A DNA stretch of 64,000 nucleotides from the NCBI RefSeq assembly GCF_900112375.1, contig NZ_FOLS01000023.1:1-64000 (forward strand), in the 5' to 3' direction. Position 1 is the stretch's first letter. Each line of letters begins with the position of its first letter. The translations under genes were made by a program, and so were the position numbers. Source of the DNA: Pseudomonas citronellolis (lineage in GTDB: Bacteria; Pseudomonadota; Gammaproteobacteria; Pseudomonadales; Pseudomonadaceae). The notes below the pieces were generated by a model. The model did no database searches. It saw only the letters and a list, made by a program, of their open reading frames with translations, and was not told where the DNA came from. This document shows positions 1 through 9,600 of the stretch, piece after piece.

Positions 1-269
1 GGGGCAAGCCTTTTTGGTTCCTTTTGTGGCGTTTGACAAAAGGGACTCGCCCGAGGGGGCGAAACAAGAAACATCAACGCACTCGGAGCGGCGCGCTACA
101 CCAAACCCCCAACCCAAAAGTCTCTGGGTTATTCCCCTTCGGGCCAGCGCAAGCGAAGGGCAAGCCCCTCACAAGGCCCGGAAAGCGCCCGCCGCGAACA
201 AAAAAGGGCGCGAACCCAAGGTTCGCGCCCTTCGTGACGAACCCCGCCGCGGACGGCGGGAGCCGGCTG
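1..269. other. Gene-free left edge beyond the short adhesin gene
   Basis: I see no convincing gene here. The first 70 bases contain a T-rich stretch followed by a GC-rich stretch, which may be the remains of an intergenic repeat. The right part holds the intrinsic terminator of the minus-strand adhesin gene. Short open frames here have no recognisable protein character. Confidence 0.5.
200..230 (-). terminator. Intrinsic terminator of the short BapA-like gene
   Basis: An 11-bp perfect stem (206-216 with 220-230) has a 3-nt loop. On the minus strand it is followed by six T residues (A run at 200-205). It lies about 40 bp past the stop codon. The stem sequence is nearly the same as the terminator of the giant adhesin at 3554-3581. 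Confidence 0.9.
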
Positions 270-3200
270 TCAGAGCACCAGTTGCTGGCTGTGCTGCAGG
301 CCGAGCAGGTCGAGGCGCTCGCCCGACGACAGCAGCGCGAAGACCTCGCCGGTGGGCTCGGTGATGTCCCGGGGCCCATCAGCCTCCAACTGGAACTGTC
401 GCGGCAGCCGGATATCGGTCAGCAACCCGGCCAGGTCCGGCTCGGGGTCGGCCGGCAGCGCGGCCCCCGTGCCCACGGCCAGGCCGAGCACCTGCTGGAT
501 CAGCCCGGCACCCTCGCCCTCTGCCACGCCCGGCTCCCGCGGTTCGTCCAGCGCCGATGACAACGAACGCAACTGCCCCGGCGCGGCGGGATCCTCCAGG
601 TAGATGGGGTATGCCCCGGTAGGTGCCAGGCGGTCGCCACCCTCGTTATGGGAAGAGGCATAGAGGAACTTCATGCCATAGCCGCCGTACTGGGCCAGGT
701 CGTCGGACTCGATCTGCCAGTGGCCCTTTGCGTCGATCACGGCCGAGCCCAGCAGGTAGGCGGTTTCCAGATTCAGCTCGCCGCCCTCCAGTTGCAGGTA
801 GAGCTCCATGACATCCCCCGGGCGCCCCGTGCCCCGCACCACCGGAGTGCTGTCGTCGGTGAAGTCTTCCTTCTGCAGGGCACCCTGTTCGGCGCCGTAG
901 TCGTCCAGGACGCCGATGATGCTCGGCTCTATCGGCGGCGGCACGTAGGTTTCATAGGACCAGGCGTCGCTCAACAGGCTCTCGTTGCCTGCCGCGTCCA
1001 CCGCGATGACCTGCAGGCTGTGCTGGCCTATGCCCAGCGACGAGACGGGGGTGAAGGACCAGGTGCCGTCCGCGTTGACCGTGGCGGTTCCGATCGGCAT
1101 GCCCTTGTCGAAGAGTTTCACGTGCGTCGCATCGCCACCCTCGACCCGGCCGCTGATCTCCGGCCAGAAATCGTCGGTCACGCCATTGGGCTCGATGTCG
1201 CCGTGCTGGTCACCGAGGTTGTCGAAGACCCGTTCGATGACCGGCCGGGCCGGCGCCTGGGTATCCAGCACTATCTCCCACGCCTCGCTCTTCGGGCTGG
1301 CCTGCCCGCCCACGGACTGCTCGGCGGTGAAGCGCTTCGTTCCGTCCACGCCCAGGTCGGCGATGGCGATTTCCCACTTGCCATCTTCGCCCACGGTCAC
1401 GCTACCCACGGCCTGGTCGTCGACGTACAGGGTCAGCAGGCTGCCCGGCACGCCGCTGCCACCGACGGTGGGGCTGCGGTCATTGGTGCTGTCCCCGGCT
1501 TGCAGTTCGACCACCAGCGGCTCCTGGTCGTCCTGGACCCAGTCGATGCTCGGCGCCTCGGGTGCATCGGGAAGCTCCAGGATGAAGTCCCAAGGCTCGC
1601 TCTTGGCGCTACGGTTGCCGGCGGCGTCCTGCAGTTCCACCTGGAACTGATGGGCGCCCGCCGCGAGGTCGCTTTCCAGGGGGAAGCTCCATTTGCCCGC
1701 GGTGACGGTGGCACTGCCCAGCAGCGTGCCGTCGAAGTAGATGAAGGCCAGTACGGCATCGCTGTCGGCGCCGCAGTCGCCGACCACTTCGGGACGCGTG
1801 TCGTCGGTCACGCCGCCCTTGGCGACCTCGCCCGTCACCTCGCCGACGTCGTCGATCAGTTGCAGCCAGTCGAGCCCTTCGGGCAGCACGGGCGGCAGCA
1901 GGTCGGCCGGATCGGTGATGGTCGGCGGGCTGACGTTGCCCGCAGGGTCGGTGATGGTGACGCTGCCGGTCTCGCCATTCTCCAGCGGATTTTCAGGAAG
2001 CACCCAGTTGCCGTTCTCGTCCACCACGGTGGTGACAGTGCTGCCATCGGGCAGCTCGACGGTGACGATGCCCTCCGGCTCGCCGGTGCCGCCCAGGCCG
2101 TTGCCGTTGTTCTCGGTGACCATCGGCGGTTCCGGCGCGACGGTGTCGGCCGGCTCGGTGACAGTCGGCGGGCTGACGTTGCCCGCAGGGTCGGTGATGG
2201 TGACGCTGCCGGTCTCACCGTTCTCCAGCGGGTTTTCCGGGAATTTCCAGTTGCCGTTCTCATCGACAATGGCGGTCACGGTGCTGCCGTCAGGCAGCTC
2301 GACGGTGACGATGCCTTCCGGCTCACCGGTGCCGCCCAGGCCGTTGCCGTTGTTCTCGGTGACCACCGGCGATTCCGGCACTTCGAGGTCAGCCAGGCCA
2401 GTATCGACACTGCCGCTGTGGTTGCCGGCCGGGTCCACTTCCACCAGCGAGCCCGACTCGCCATTGCCCAGCGGGTTCTCCGGGAAGCTCCAGTTGCCGT
2501 TCTCGTCCACCTGGGTGGTGACGGTACTGCCATCGGGCTTGGTGAGGATGATGGTGTCACCCGCCTCGCCGGTGCCGGACAGGCCATTGGCGTTGTTCTC
2601 GCTGACGACCGGATCCTTCGGCGGCGTCAGGTCCGCCGGGCCGGTGTCCACCGCCGGGCTGATGCCACTTTCGTTGGACGCGGTGACGCTGCCGGACTGG
2701 CCGTCTTCCAGCGGGTTGGGCAGGAAGCTCCAGGTGCCGTCGGGGCTGGCCGTGGTGGTTTCGGTGGTGCCGTCCGGGCGGATCAGGGTGATCAGGCTGC
2801 CGGGCTCGGCGGTGCCGGTCAGGCCCTGCTGGTTGTTGAACAGGATCTGCGGCGCGCCTGGCCCTCCGGCTTCCGGCAGCGGCCCCGCCGAACGCGGGCT
2901 GCCGCCACCACCGCCGTCGCGCTGGGTGAGCATGTTGCCCACGCCGATGGTGCCCAGCCCCGCCGCCGGCACCAGCAGGCCGAAAGCGACGTTGTGGTCG
3001 TCCGACTGCAATGCCAGCAGTTCATCGACGGAGTCCAGGCGGGTCAGTTCCATGCCGTCCCAGGGCTCTTCGTAGCCGGCCTGCCACAGCTGGCCGTCCG
3101 GCGCCTGCAGGACCAGGTCGTTGTGTACGCCATCGAAGCCCTGGAAGAAGTTCTCGACGGTGATGACCTTGCCGGTCTTCAGGCGCACCAGCAGGTGGTC

Positions 3201-3341
3201 GCCGTTGCGGCTGAGGGATTGGACGTCCTCCGGCGCCGCGGCGATCTTCACCACGCCGGGCCGCGACAGGCTCAGGGGGCCATTGCCGGTCACGGGGGTC
3301 ACCTGCCCCGAGCTTTTCGCGATCAGTTCAATTGCGTCCAT
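270..3341 (-). CDS. BapA-type Ig-like repeat surface protein, short paralogue (1023 aa)
   Basis: Predicted biofilm-type adhesin. The first ~95 residues are a BapA/LapF-like prefix domain that begins MDAIELIAKSSGQVTPV. A hydrophobic stretch containing PAAG (residues 125-128) and a Gly-rich linker (about 143-147) follow. Next come about four repeats of ~80 residues (about 155-485), of the type GTGEPEGIVTVELPDGSTVT, then about four Bap-type Ig-like repeats (about 487-915, marked by DDxG...TDD.P..G). The last ~110 residues are not recognisable and lack RTX nonapeptides. The internal ATG was chosen because GGGGAG lies at the right distance before it; an upstream in-frame ATG (3383) has no such site. 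The protein is closely related to the giant protein downstream of it in coordinates. Type I export is inferred from the family; no transporter genes are in the window. Confidence 0.85.
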   Translation of the reverse strand: MDAIELIAKSSGQVTPVTGNGPLSLSRPGVVKIAAAPEDVQSLSRNGDHLLVRLKTGKVITVENFFQGFDGVHNDLVLQAPDGQLWQAGYEEPWDGMELTRLDSVDELLALQSDDHNVAFGLLVPAAGLGTIGVGNMLTQRDGGGGGSPRSAGPLPEAGGPGAPQILFNNQQGLTGTAEPGSLITLIRPDGTTETTTASPDGTWSFLPNPLEDGQSGSVTASNESGISPAVDTGPADLTPPKDPVVSENNANGLSGTGEAGDTIILTKPDGSTVTTQVDENGNWSFPENPLGNGESGSLVEVDPAGNHSGSVDTGLADLEVPESPVVTENNGNGLGGTGEPEGIVTVELPDGSTVTAIVDENGNWKFPENPLENGETGSVTITDPAGNVSPPTVTEPADTVAPEPPMVTENNGNGLGGTGEPEGIVTVELPDGSTVTTVVDENGNWVLPENPLENGETGSVTITDPAGNVSPPTITDPADLLPPVLPEGLDWLQLIDDVGEVTGEVAKGGVTDDTRPEVVGDCGADSDAVLAFIYFDGTLLGSATVTAGKWSFPLESDLAAGAHQFQVELQDAAGNRSAKSEPWDFILELPDAPEAPSIDWVQDDQEPLVVELQAGDSTNDRSPTVGGSGVPGSLLTLYVDDQAVGSVTVGEDGKWEIAIADLGVDGTKRFTAEQSVGGQASPKSEAWEIVLDTQAPARPVIERVFDNLGDQHGDIEPNGVTDDFWPEISGRVEGGDATHVKLFDKGMPIGTATVNADGTWSFTPVSSLGIGQHSLQVIAVDAAGNESLLSDAWSYETYVPPPIEPSIIGVLDDYGAEQGALQKEDFTDDSTPVVRGTGRPGDVMELYLQLEGGELNLETAYLLGSAVIDAKGHWQIESDDLAQYGGYGMKFLYASSHNEGGDRLAPTGAYPIYLEDPAAPGQLRSLSSALDEPREPGVAEGEGAGLIQQVLGLAVGTGAALPADPEPDLAGLLTDIRLPRQFQLEADGPRDITEPTGEVFALLSSGERLDLLGLQHSQQLVL

Positions 3342-3630
3342 CTGGTAATTTCTCCCCGAAGTGAGTGAAGTGACATCGCCCATGCGCCATGGGTACTCGC
3401 CACGAACCGCGGGCAGACTAGAGCAGCGGGCCGGCGCATGGGTTAGGAAACTCCCTAAAGCCGTAGGAACTTCGCCGCCCGGAGCGGGCTTTTAGGAAAT
3501 CCCTCAAGCCGCCCGCTGCTTTTCGGACTCGGGCCGGCGCGCCGGCCGCAATGAAAAACGGCGCGAACGAGGTTCGCGCCGCAGGAGGGAGCCAGTGCGC
3601 CGGGAGCAGCCGCCCCCGGCGCCAGGACGC
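3342..3630. other. Spacer between the two adhesin genes
   Basis: This 289-bp gap holds the leader of the short adhesin gene (minus strand) and the terminator of the giant adhesin gene. I see no gene in it. Confidence 0.6.
3554..3581 (-). terminator. Intrinsic terminator of the giant adhesin gene
   Basis: A 10-bp perfect stem (3559-3568 with 3572-3581) has a 3-nt loop and, on the minus strand, is followed by TTTTT. It lies about 50 bp past the giant gene's stop. Its core (GGCGCGAAC/GTTCGCGCC) is shared with the terminator at 200-230. Confidence 0.9.
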
Positions 3631-6600
3631 TCAGACCACGTACAGGCCCTCCTGGATCAGCAGGTGCGCATAGGACGCGCTCTTCGAGGTGTAGACGTCG
3701 TAGGTGACGGCGCCCTCGGTGACCTGCTGCGCCTGCCGCACCCAGTCCGCGAGGTCGATGTCGACGCTGTCGACCACGCCGTTCTGGCCACTGTCGCCGG
3801 TGATCCTCAGGCTGTGCCGGGCCTCGCCGTCGGGCTCGGTGACCTTCAGCAGGTCGGCCAGGCTCAGCGTCAGCGACTGGCTCAGCCCTTCGCTCAGGCG
3901 GATGGCCTCGATGCCCTCCAGCTTGTCGGCGACCTGGCCCAGGTCCAGCGTATTGCGTGAGGCCCAGACCAGGATGTCGTAGCCGGCGCCGCCGTCGATG
4001 TGGGCGAAGCCGGTGCCGTCGATGAGGATGACGTCGTTGCCCTCGCCGCCGCTGGCGGTGGTGTAGCCGCGGGCGTCGAGCATGTCGTCGGCGGCAGTGC
4101 CCACGGCGTCGGAGACCGGCAGGTAGTCGACGTGGGTGGCGCCGCCCTCGGCCACCGCCGGGGCCAGCCCGAGGGTCTCGTCCAGATCCACCAGGCGGCC
4201 CTTGATGGCGCTGCCGTTGCCATCGCCGACGCCATTGTCGGTCCAGCTGACGAACAGCTTGCCGCTGTCGAGGAAGGTGGCGTCGACCTGCATCTGGTCG
4301 CCGCTCACCAGCTGGTTGATGTGCAGCTCCTGGCCGACCTTGCGCCCGGCATCGTCGAAGAACTGGGCGTACACGCCATAGCTGCCGGAGCCTGGCGCCG
4401 CCTCGCTGCGCGACACGTAGACCACCACGAAGCCGCCGCCCTCGCGGGCCACCACCATGGGCTCGGACTGGTCGCCGGTGGTGCTGTTGGACACCAGGAA
4501 CTCGCTGCCCAGCGCCGCGCCGGTGGCGTCGAAGATGCGCCCCCAGGTGCTGGTGCCGGACTGGTCCGGGCCGCTGTGGTCGTTGGAATCCCAGGTGACG
4601 ATGAAGTTGCCGTTGGCCAGCCTCGACACCGCCGGCGAGGACTGCTTGTTGGCCGAGGTCTGGTTGGCGCGGATTTCCTCGCCCAGCAGCCCGGTCGCCG
4701 GGTCGTAGAGGCGGAAGAAGGATTCCACCCCCGCTGCGCCGCCGATGTCGCGGTTGTAGGCGATCACCACGGTGCCGTCCAGCAGGGTCGCCAGGGACGC
4801 CGCGTCCGGCCCCGCCGTGGTGTGGTAGGTGGCGTCGCCCACCAGCCGGTCGCCGCCCACCGGCGAGCCATCGGCGGCGTACTGGCGCATGAATATCTGC
4901 CACTTGCCACTGGTGCCGCTGGTGTTGGCGCTCCAGCTGACGATGTAGCCGCCGTCCTCCAGCGCGGTGATGCTGGAGAAGCGCTGCTGGCCGACGTCGT
5001 TGACGTTGACCATGGACTCGCCGCCCTGGGGCTGCGCGCCGCTGATGTTGCCGTCGAGGTCGTAGGTGTAGCCGAACTTCTGCTGCATGATCGCATCGTT
5101 GCCGCCGGCGTAGCTGGTCCAGTTGACCACGAAGCTGCCGTCGGCCAGCACCGCCACCGCCGGCTTGCCCTGGAAGTCGCCGGTCGTGGCGTTGACCACG
5201 AACTCGCCGCCCACCGGCATGCCGGCGGCATCGAACAGCTGGGCCATGATGCAGTCGTTGGAATCATCGCCCGTGGCCGATTCCCAGACGACGATGAAGC
5301 CGCCGTTGGGCAGGCTCGCGGTAGCCGAATGGTCCTGGGCGCCGCCCAGGGTGCCGTTGACGCGGAACTCGGAGAAGTAGCCGGCGTCGATGTCGATCAC
5401 CGTGCCCTCGATGCCCCAGCCGCTGCTGTCGGACTTGTCGCTCTGCCAGGTCACGTAGACGTTGCCGTCGGCCATCAGGGTGGCATCCAGCACGTTCGAG
5501 CCGGCCTCGTTCGAAGCCTGGTTGCCATCGGTGGTCGGGTTGACCAGGAACTCGCGGCCGACCTTGTGGCCCTGGGCATCGTAGCGCTGGGCGAAGACCG
5601 CCGAACCGCTGCCGTCGCCGCCGGCCGCCCCCCAGATGACCAGGTAGCCGCCGTCGTCCAGCGCCACCGCGGTGGGCTTGTACTGGTCGCCGGCGATGCC
5701 GGTGTTGACACGCACATCGCCCATGCCGATCTGCTGCACGGCGCCGGTGGCCGGGTCGACGCTGTAGTGCGCCATGTAGACGTCGAAGCCGCTGCTGCCC
5801 GGCGGGTTACCCTCCCAGACCACCACGAAGCTGCCGTCCTTGAGGACGATCACGTCCGGGTTGTTCTGGTCGTTGCCGGCGCCGGTGTTGACCTGGAAGT
5901 TGCCGCCCAGCGCGGTGCCGTCGGCCGCGTAGAGCTGGCCGATGACGCCGGTGCCGGAGGCATCGCTCGGGCCGTTGCGGCCGGTCCACACGGTCACGTA
6001 CATGCCCCGGTGCGCGGCATCGCCGAACACCGCCATGGCTGGAGCGCCCTCGGCGCCATAGGCCTGCCCGCTGCCCACCAGCACATCGCCGGTGAGTGGC
6101 TGGTTGTCGGCATCGAAGGTGCGCTGCACCACCAGGTCGGTGGAGCCGGAGTCGGGGTTGCTCGTCCAGTTGATGGTGTAGCCGCCGTCCGGGTGCGCCA
6201 CGGCGCTGGGGTGGCGCTGGTCGCCCGGGGTAGCCACGTTGACCAGGAATTCGTCGGTCAGCGGCGTGCCGTCGGCGCCATAGCGGCGCGCCATGATGCC
6301 GTCGCCGCTGTAGTCCGGGCCCGCCTGGTAGGACTCCCAGACCACCAGGTAGCCGCCATCGGCCAGGGCCACCACCTGCGGGCCGTCCTGGTCGCCGCTG
6401 TTGCGCTGGTTGACCTGCTGTTCGCTGCCGACGCGGGTCACGCCGTCGGCCTCGAACAGCTGCATGAACACGTCGGTGCCGGTGCCGCTCTGCCAGACCA
6501 CGATGATCCGGCCATCGGCCAGGGTCGCCGCGCTCGGGTTGGTCTGCGGGCCGGCCTCGGTGCTGTTCACTTCCACGGTGTGGCGGTCCAGCTGGTAGTC

Positions 6601-9600
6601 GGCCAGGGCCGCGCCCTGGATGGCCACCGCCGGCGCCTGGTGGCCGGCCCCGTCATGGGCCGACAGGCTGCCCTGCTCGCCCTGGGCCAGCGGGTTGGGG
6701 TAGAAGTCCCAGCGGCCGTACTCGTCGGCGACCACCGTGTGGGTGACACCCTCGGCGTCGACCACGCTGACGGTCGCCCCCGGCTCGGTGCGCCCGCCCA
6801 GGCGCTCGGCGCTGTTGGTGTCCAGGCCGACGCTGAGCACGCTGATCTGCGGCGGGCTGGCCGGCACGTAGTCGAGGCCGGTGGCGCCCTCGCCCAGCGG
6901 CGGCGGCGGAATCAGCCCGAGGGTTTCGTCGAGGTCCACCAGGCTGCCCTTGATAGCGCTGCCGTTGCCATCGCCGACGCCATTGTCGGTCCAGCTGACG
7001 AACAGCTTGCCGCTGTCGAGGAAGGTGGCGTCGACCTGAGTCTGGTCGCCGCTCACCAACTGGTTGATGTGCAGCTCCTGGCCGACCTTGTTGCCGGCGG
7101 CGTCGAAGTACTGGGCGTAGATGCCCCAGGTACCGGCGCCCGGCGCCGCGTCGGTAGCCGACTGGTAGACCACGACGAAGCTGCCGTCCGCGCGCGGCAC
7201 CACCACCGGCATGGCCTGGTCGCCCAGGGTGCTGGTGCTGAGCAGGAACTCGTTGCCCACCGGCACGCCGGCGGCGTCGAAGATGCGCCCCCAGATGCCG
7301 TAGCCGGACTGGTCCGGGCCGCTGTGGTCGTTGGAATCCCAGGTGACGATGAAGTTGCCGTTGGCCAGCCCCGACACGCTGGGCGAGGCCTGGCTGTTGG
7401 CGGTGGTCTGGTTGGCGACGATCTCGGGCCCGAAGCTCTGGGTGTTCGGATCGTAGACACGGAAGTAGGCGTCGCCGCCGCCGAGGTTGCGCGCGTAGGT
7501 GAACACCACGCGGCCATCGGCCAGGGTGCTGATGGAGGCGCCGATGATGTCGCTGGTGTAGTGGGTGGCGCTGACCAGCAGGTCGCCGCTGGCCGGCGAG
7601 CCGTCGGCGTCGTACTGGCGGGCGTAGATGCGCCAGCCGCCGCCCTCCCAGGACTTCCAGCTGAGCATGTAGCCGCCGTCTTCCAGCGCGGTGATGCTGG
7701 AATAGCGCTGGCTGTCGGCATCGTTGACGTTGACCCTGGACTCGCCGCCCTGGGGCTGCGCGCCGCTGATGTTGCCGTCGAGGTCGTAGGTGTAGCCGAA
7801 CTTCTGCTGCATGATCGCGTCGCTGCCGCCGGCGTAGCTGGTCCAGCTGACCACGAAGCTGCCGTCGGCCAGCACCGCTACCGCCGGCTTGCCCTGGAAG
7901 TCGCCGATGCTGGTGTTGACCACGAACTCGCCGCCCAGCGGCATGCCGGTGGCGTCGAACAGCTGGGCCATGACGCAGTCGTTGGAACCATCGCCCGAGG
8001 CCGACTCCCAGACCACCACGAAGCCGCCATTGGGCAGGCTCGCGGTGGCCGAATGGTCCTGGGCGCCGCCGAGGGTGCCGTTGACGCGGAATTCGGAGTA
8101 GTAGCCGGCGTCGATGTCGATCACCGTGGCCTCGATGCCCCAGCTGCTGTTGTCGGCCTTGTCGCTCTGCCAGGTCACGTAGACGCTGCCGTCGGCCATC
8201 AGGGTGGCGTCCAGCAGGTTCTTCATGTCGACGTTGTCGCCGGCCCAGCCCTGGTTGCCCTCGGTGGTCGGGTTGACCAGGAACTCGCGGCCCAGCTTGT
8301 GGCCCTGGGCGTCGTAGCGCTGGGCGAAGATCGCCGAGCCGCTGCCGTCGCCGCCGGCCGAGCCCCAGATGACCAGGTAGCCGCCGTCGTCCAGCGCCAC
8401 TGCGGTGGGCTTGTACTGGTCGCCGGCGATGCCGGTGTTGACGCGCACGTCGCCCGGGCCGATCTGCTGCACGGCGCCGGTGGCCGGGTCGACGCTGTAG
8501 TGCGCCATGTAGACGTCGAAGCCGGTGCTGCCCGGCGGGTTGCCCTCCCAGATCACCACGAAGCTGCCGTCCTTGAGGGTGATCACGTCCGGGTAATCCT
8601 GGTTGTTGCCGGTGCCGGCGTTGACCTGGAAGTTGCCGCCCAGCGGGGTGCCGTCGGCCGCGTGGAGCTGGCCGATGACGCCGGTGCCGGAGCTGTCGCC
8701 CGGGCCGTTGCGGCCGCTCCATACGGTGACGTACATGCCCTGGTGCGCGGCATCGACGAACGCCGCCATGGCCGGCGCGCCCTCGGCGCCATAGCCGGTG
8801 CCGCTGCCCACCACCACGTCACCGCCGAGCGGCTGGTCGTCGGCATCGAAGCTGCGCTGGACGATCCTGTCGGTGGAACCGCCATCGGGATCGCTGATCC
8901 AGGAGATGGTGTAGCCGCCGCCCGGGTGCGCCACCACGGAGACCGACAGCTGGCCGCCGGCGGTCAGCTGGTTGACGGCGAATTCGTCGGTCAGCGGGCT
9001 GCCATCGGCGCCGTAGCGGCGCGCCATGATGCCGTCGTTGCTGGTGTCCGGGCCGGCCAGCCAGGACTCCCAGACCACCAGGTAGCCGCCGTCGGCCAGG
9101 GCCACCACCTGCGGGCTGTCCTGGTTGTAGCTGCTGCGCTGGTTGACCTGCTGCTCGCTGCCGATGCGCGTCACGCCATCGGCCGCGAACAGTTGCATGA
9201 ACACCTCGGCATTGTTGCTGCCGGTGTCGCCGCCCTGCCAGACCACCACTATCCTGCCGTCGGCCAGGGTGGTGACGCTGGGGTTGGCCTGCGGGCCGGC
9301 CTCGGTGGTGTTGACCTGGCTGGTGTAGCGCGTGAGGTCGTAGCTGGCCAGCACGTCGCCCTGGATGACGATGGGCTGCGATTGGTTGCCCGCCGCGTCC
9401 GCCACCGAAATGCTGCCGTCCTCGCCCAGGCCCAGCGGGTTGGGCTGCAGGCTCCAGCGGCCGTTCTGGTCGGCGGTGACGCTGTGCGCCTCGCCGGCCT
9501 TGTCGATCACCGTGACGATCGCCCCCGGCTCGGTCTGCCCGGCCAGTTGCTCGGCGGTGTTGATGTCCAGGCCGACGTTCGGCGCCAGGGTGTCGATCAC

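Noticed and set aside
648-3368. 906-codon plus-strand open frame opposite the short adhesin, and further such frames at 11857-13956 and 13514-15454
   Set aside because: Same composition effect; these frames simply mirror the minus-strand repeats.
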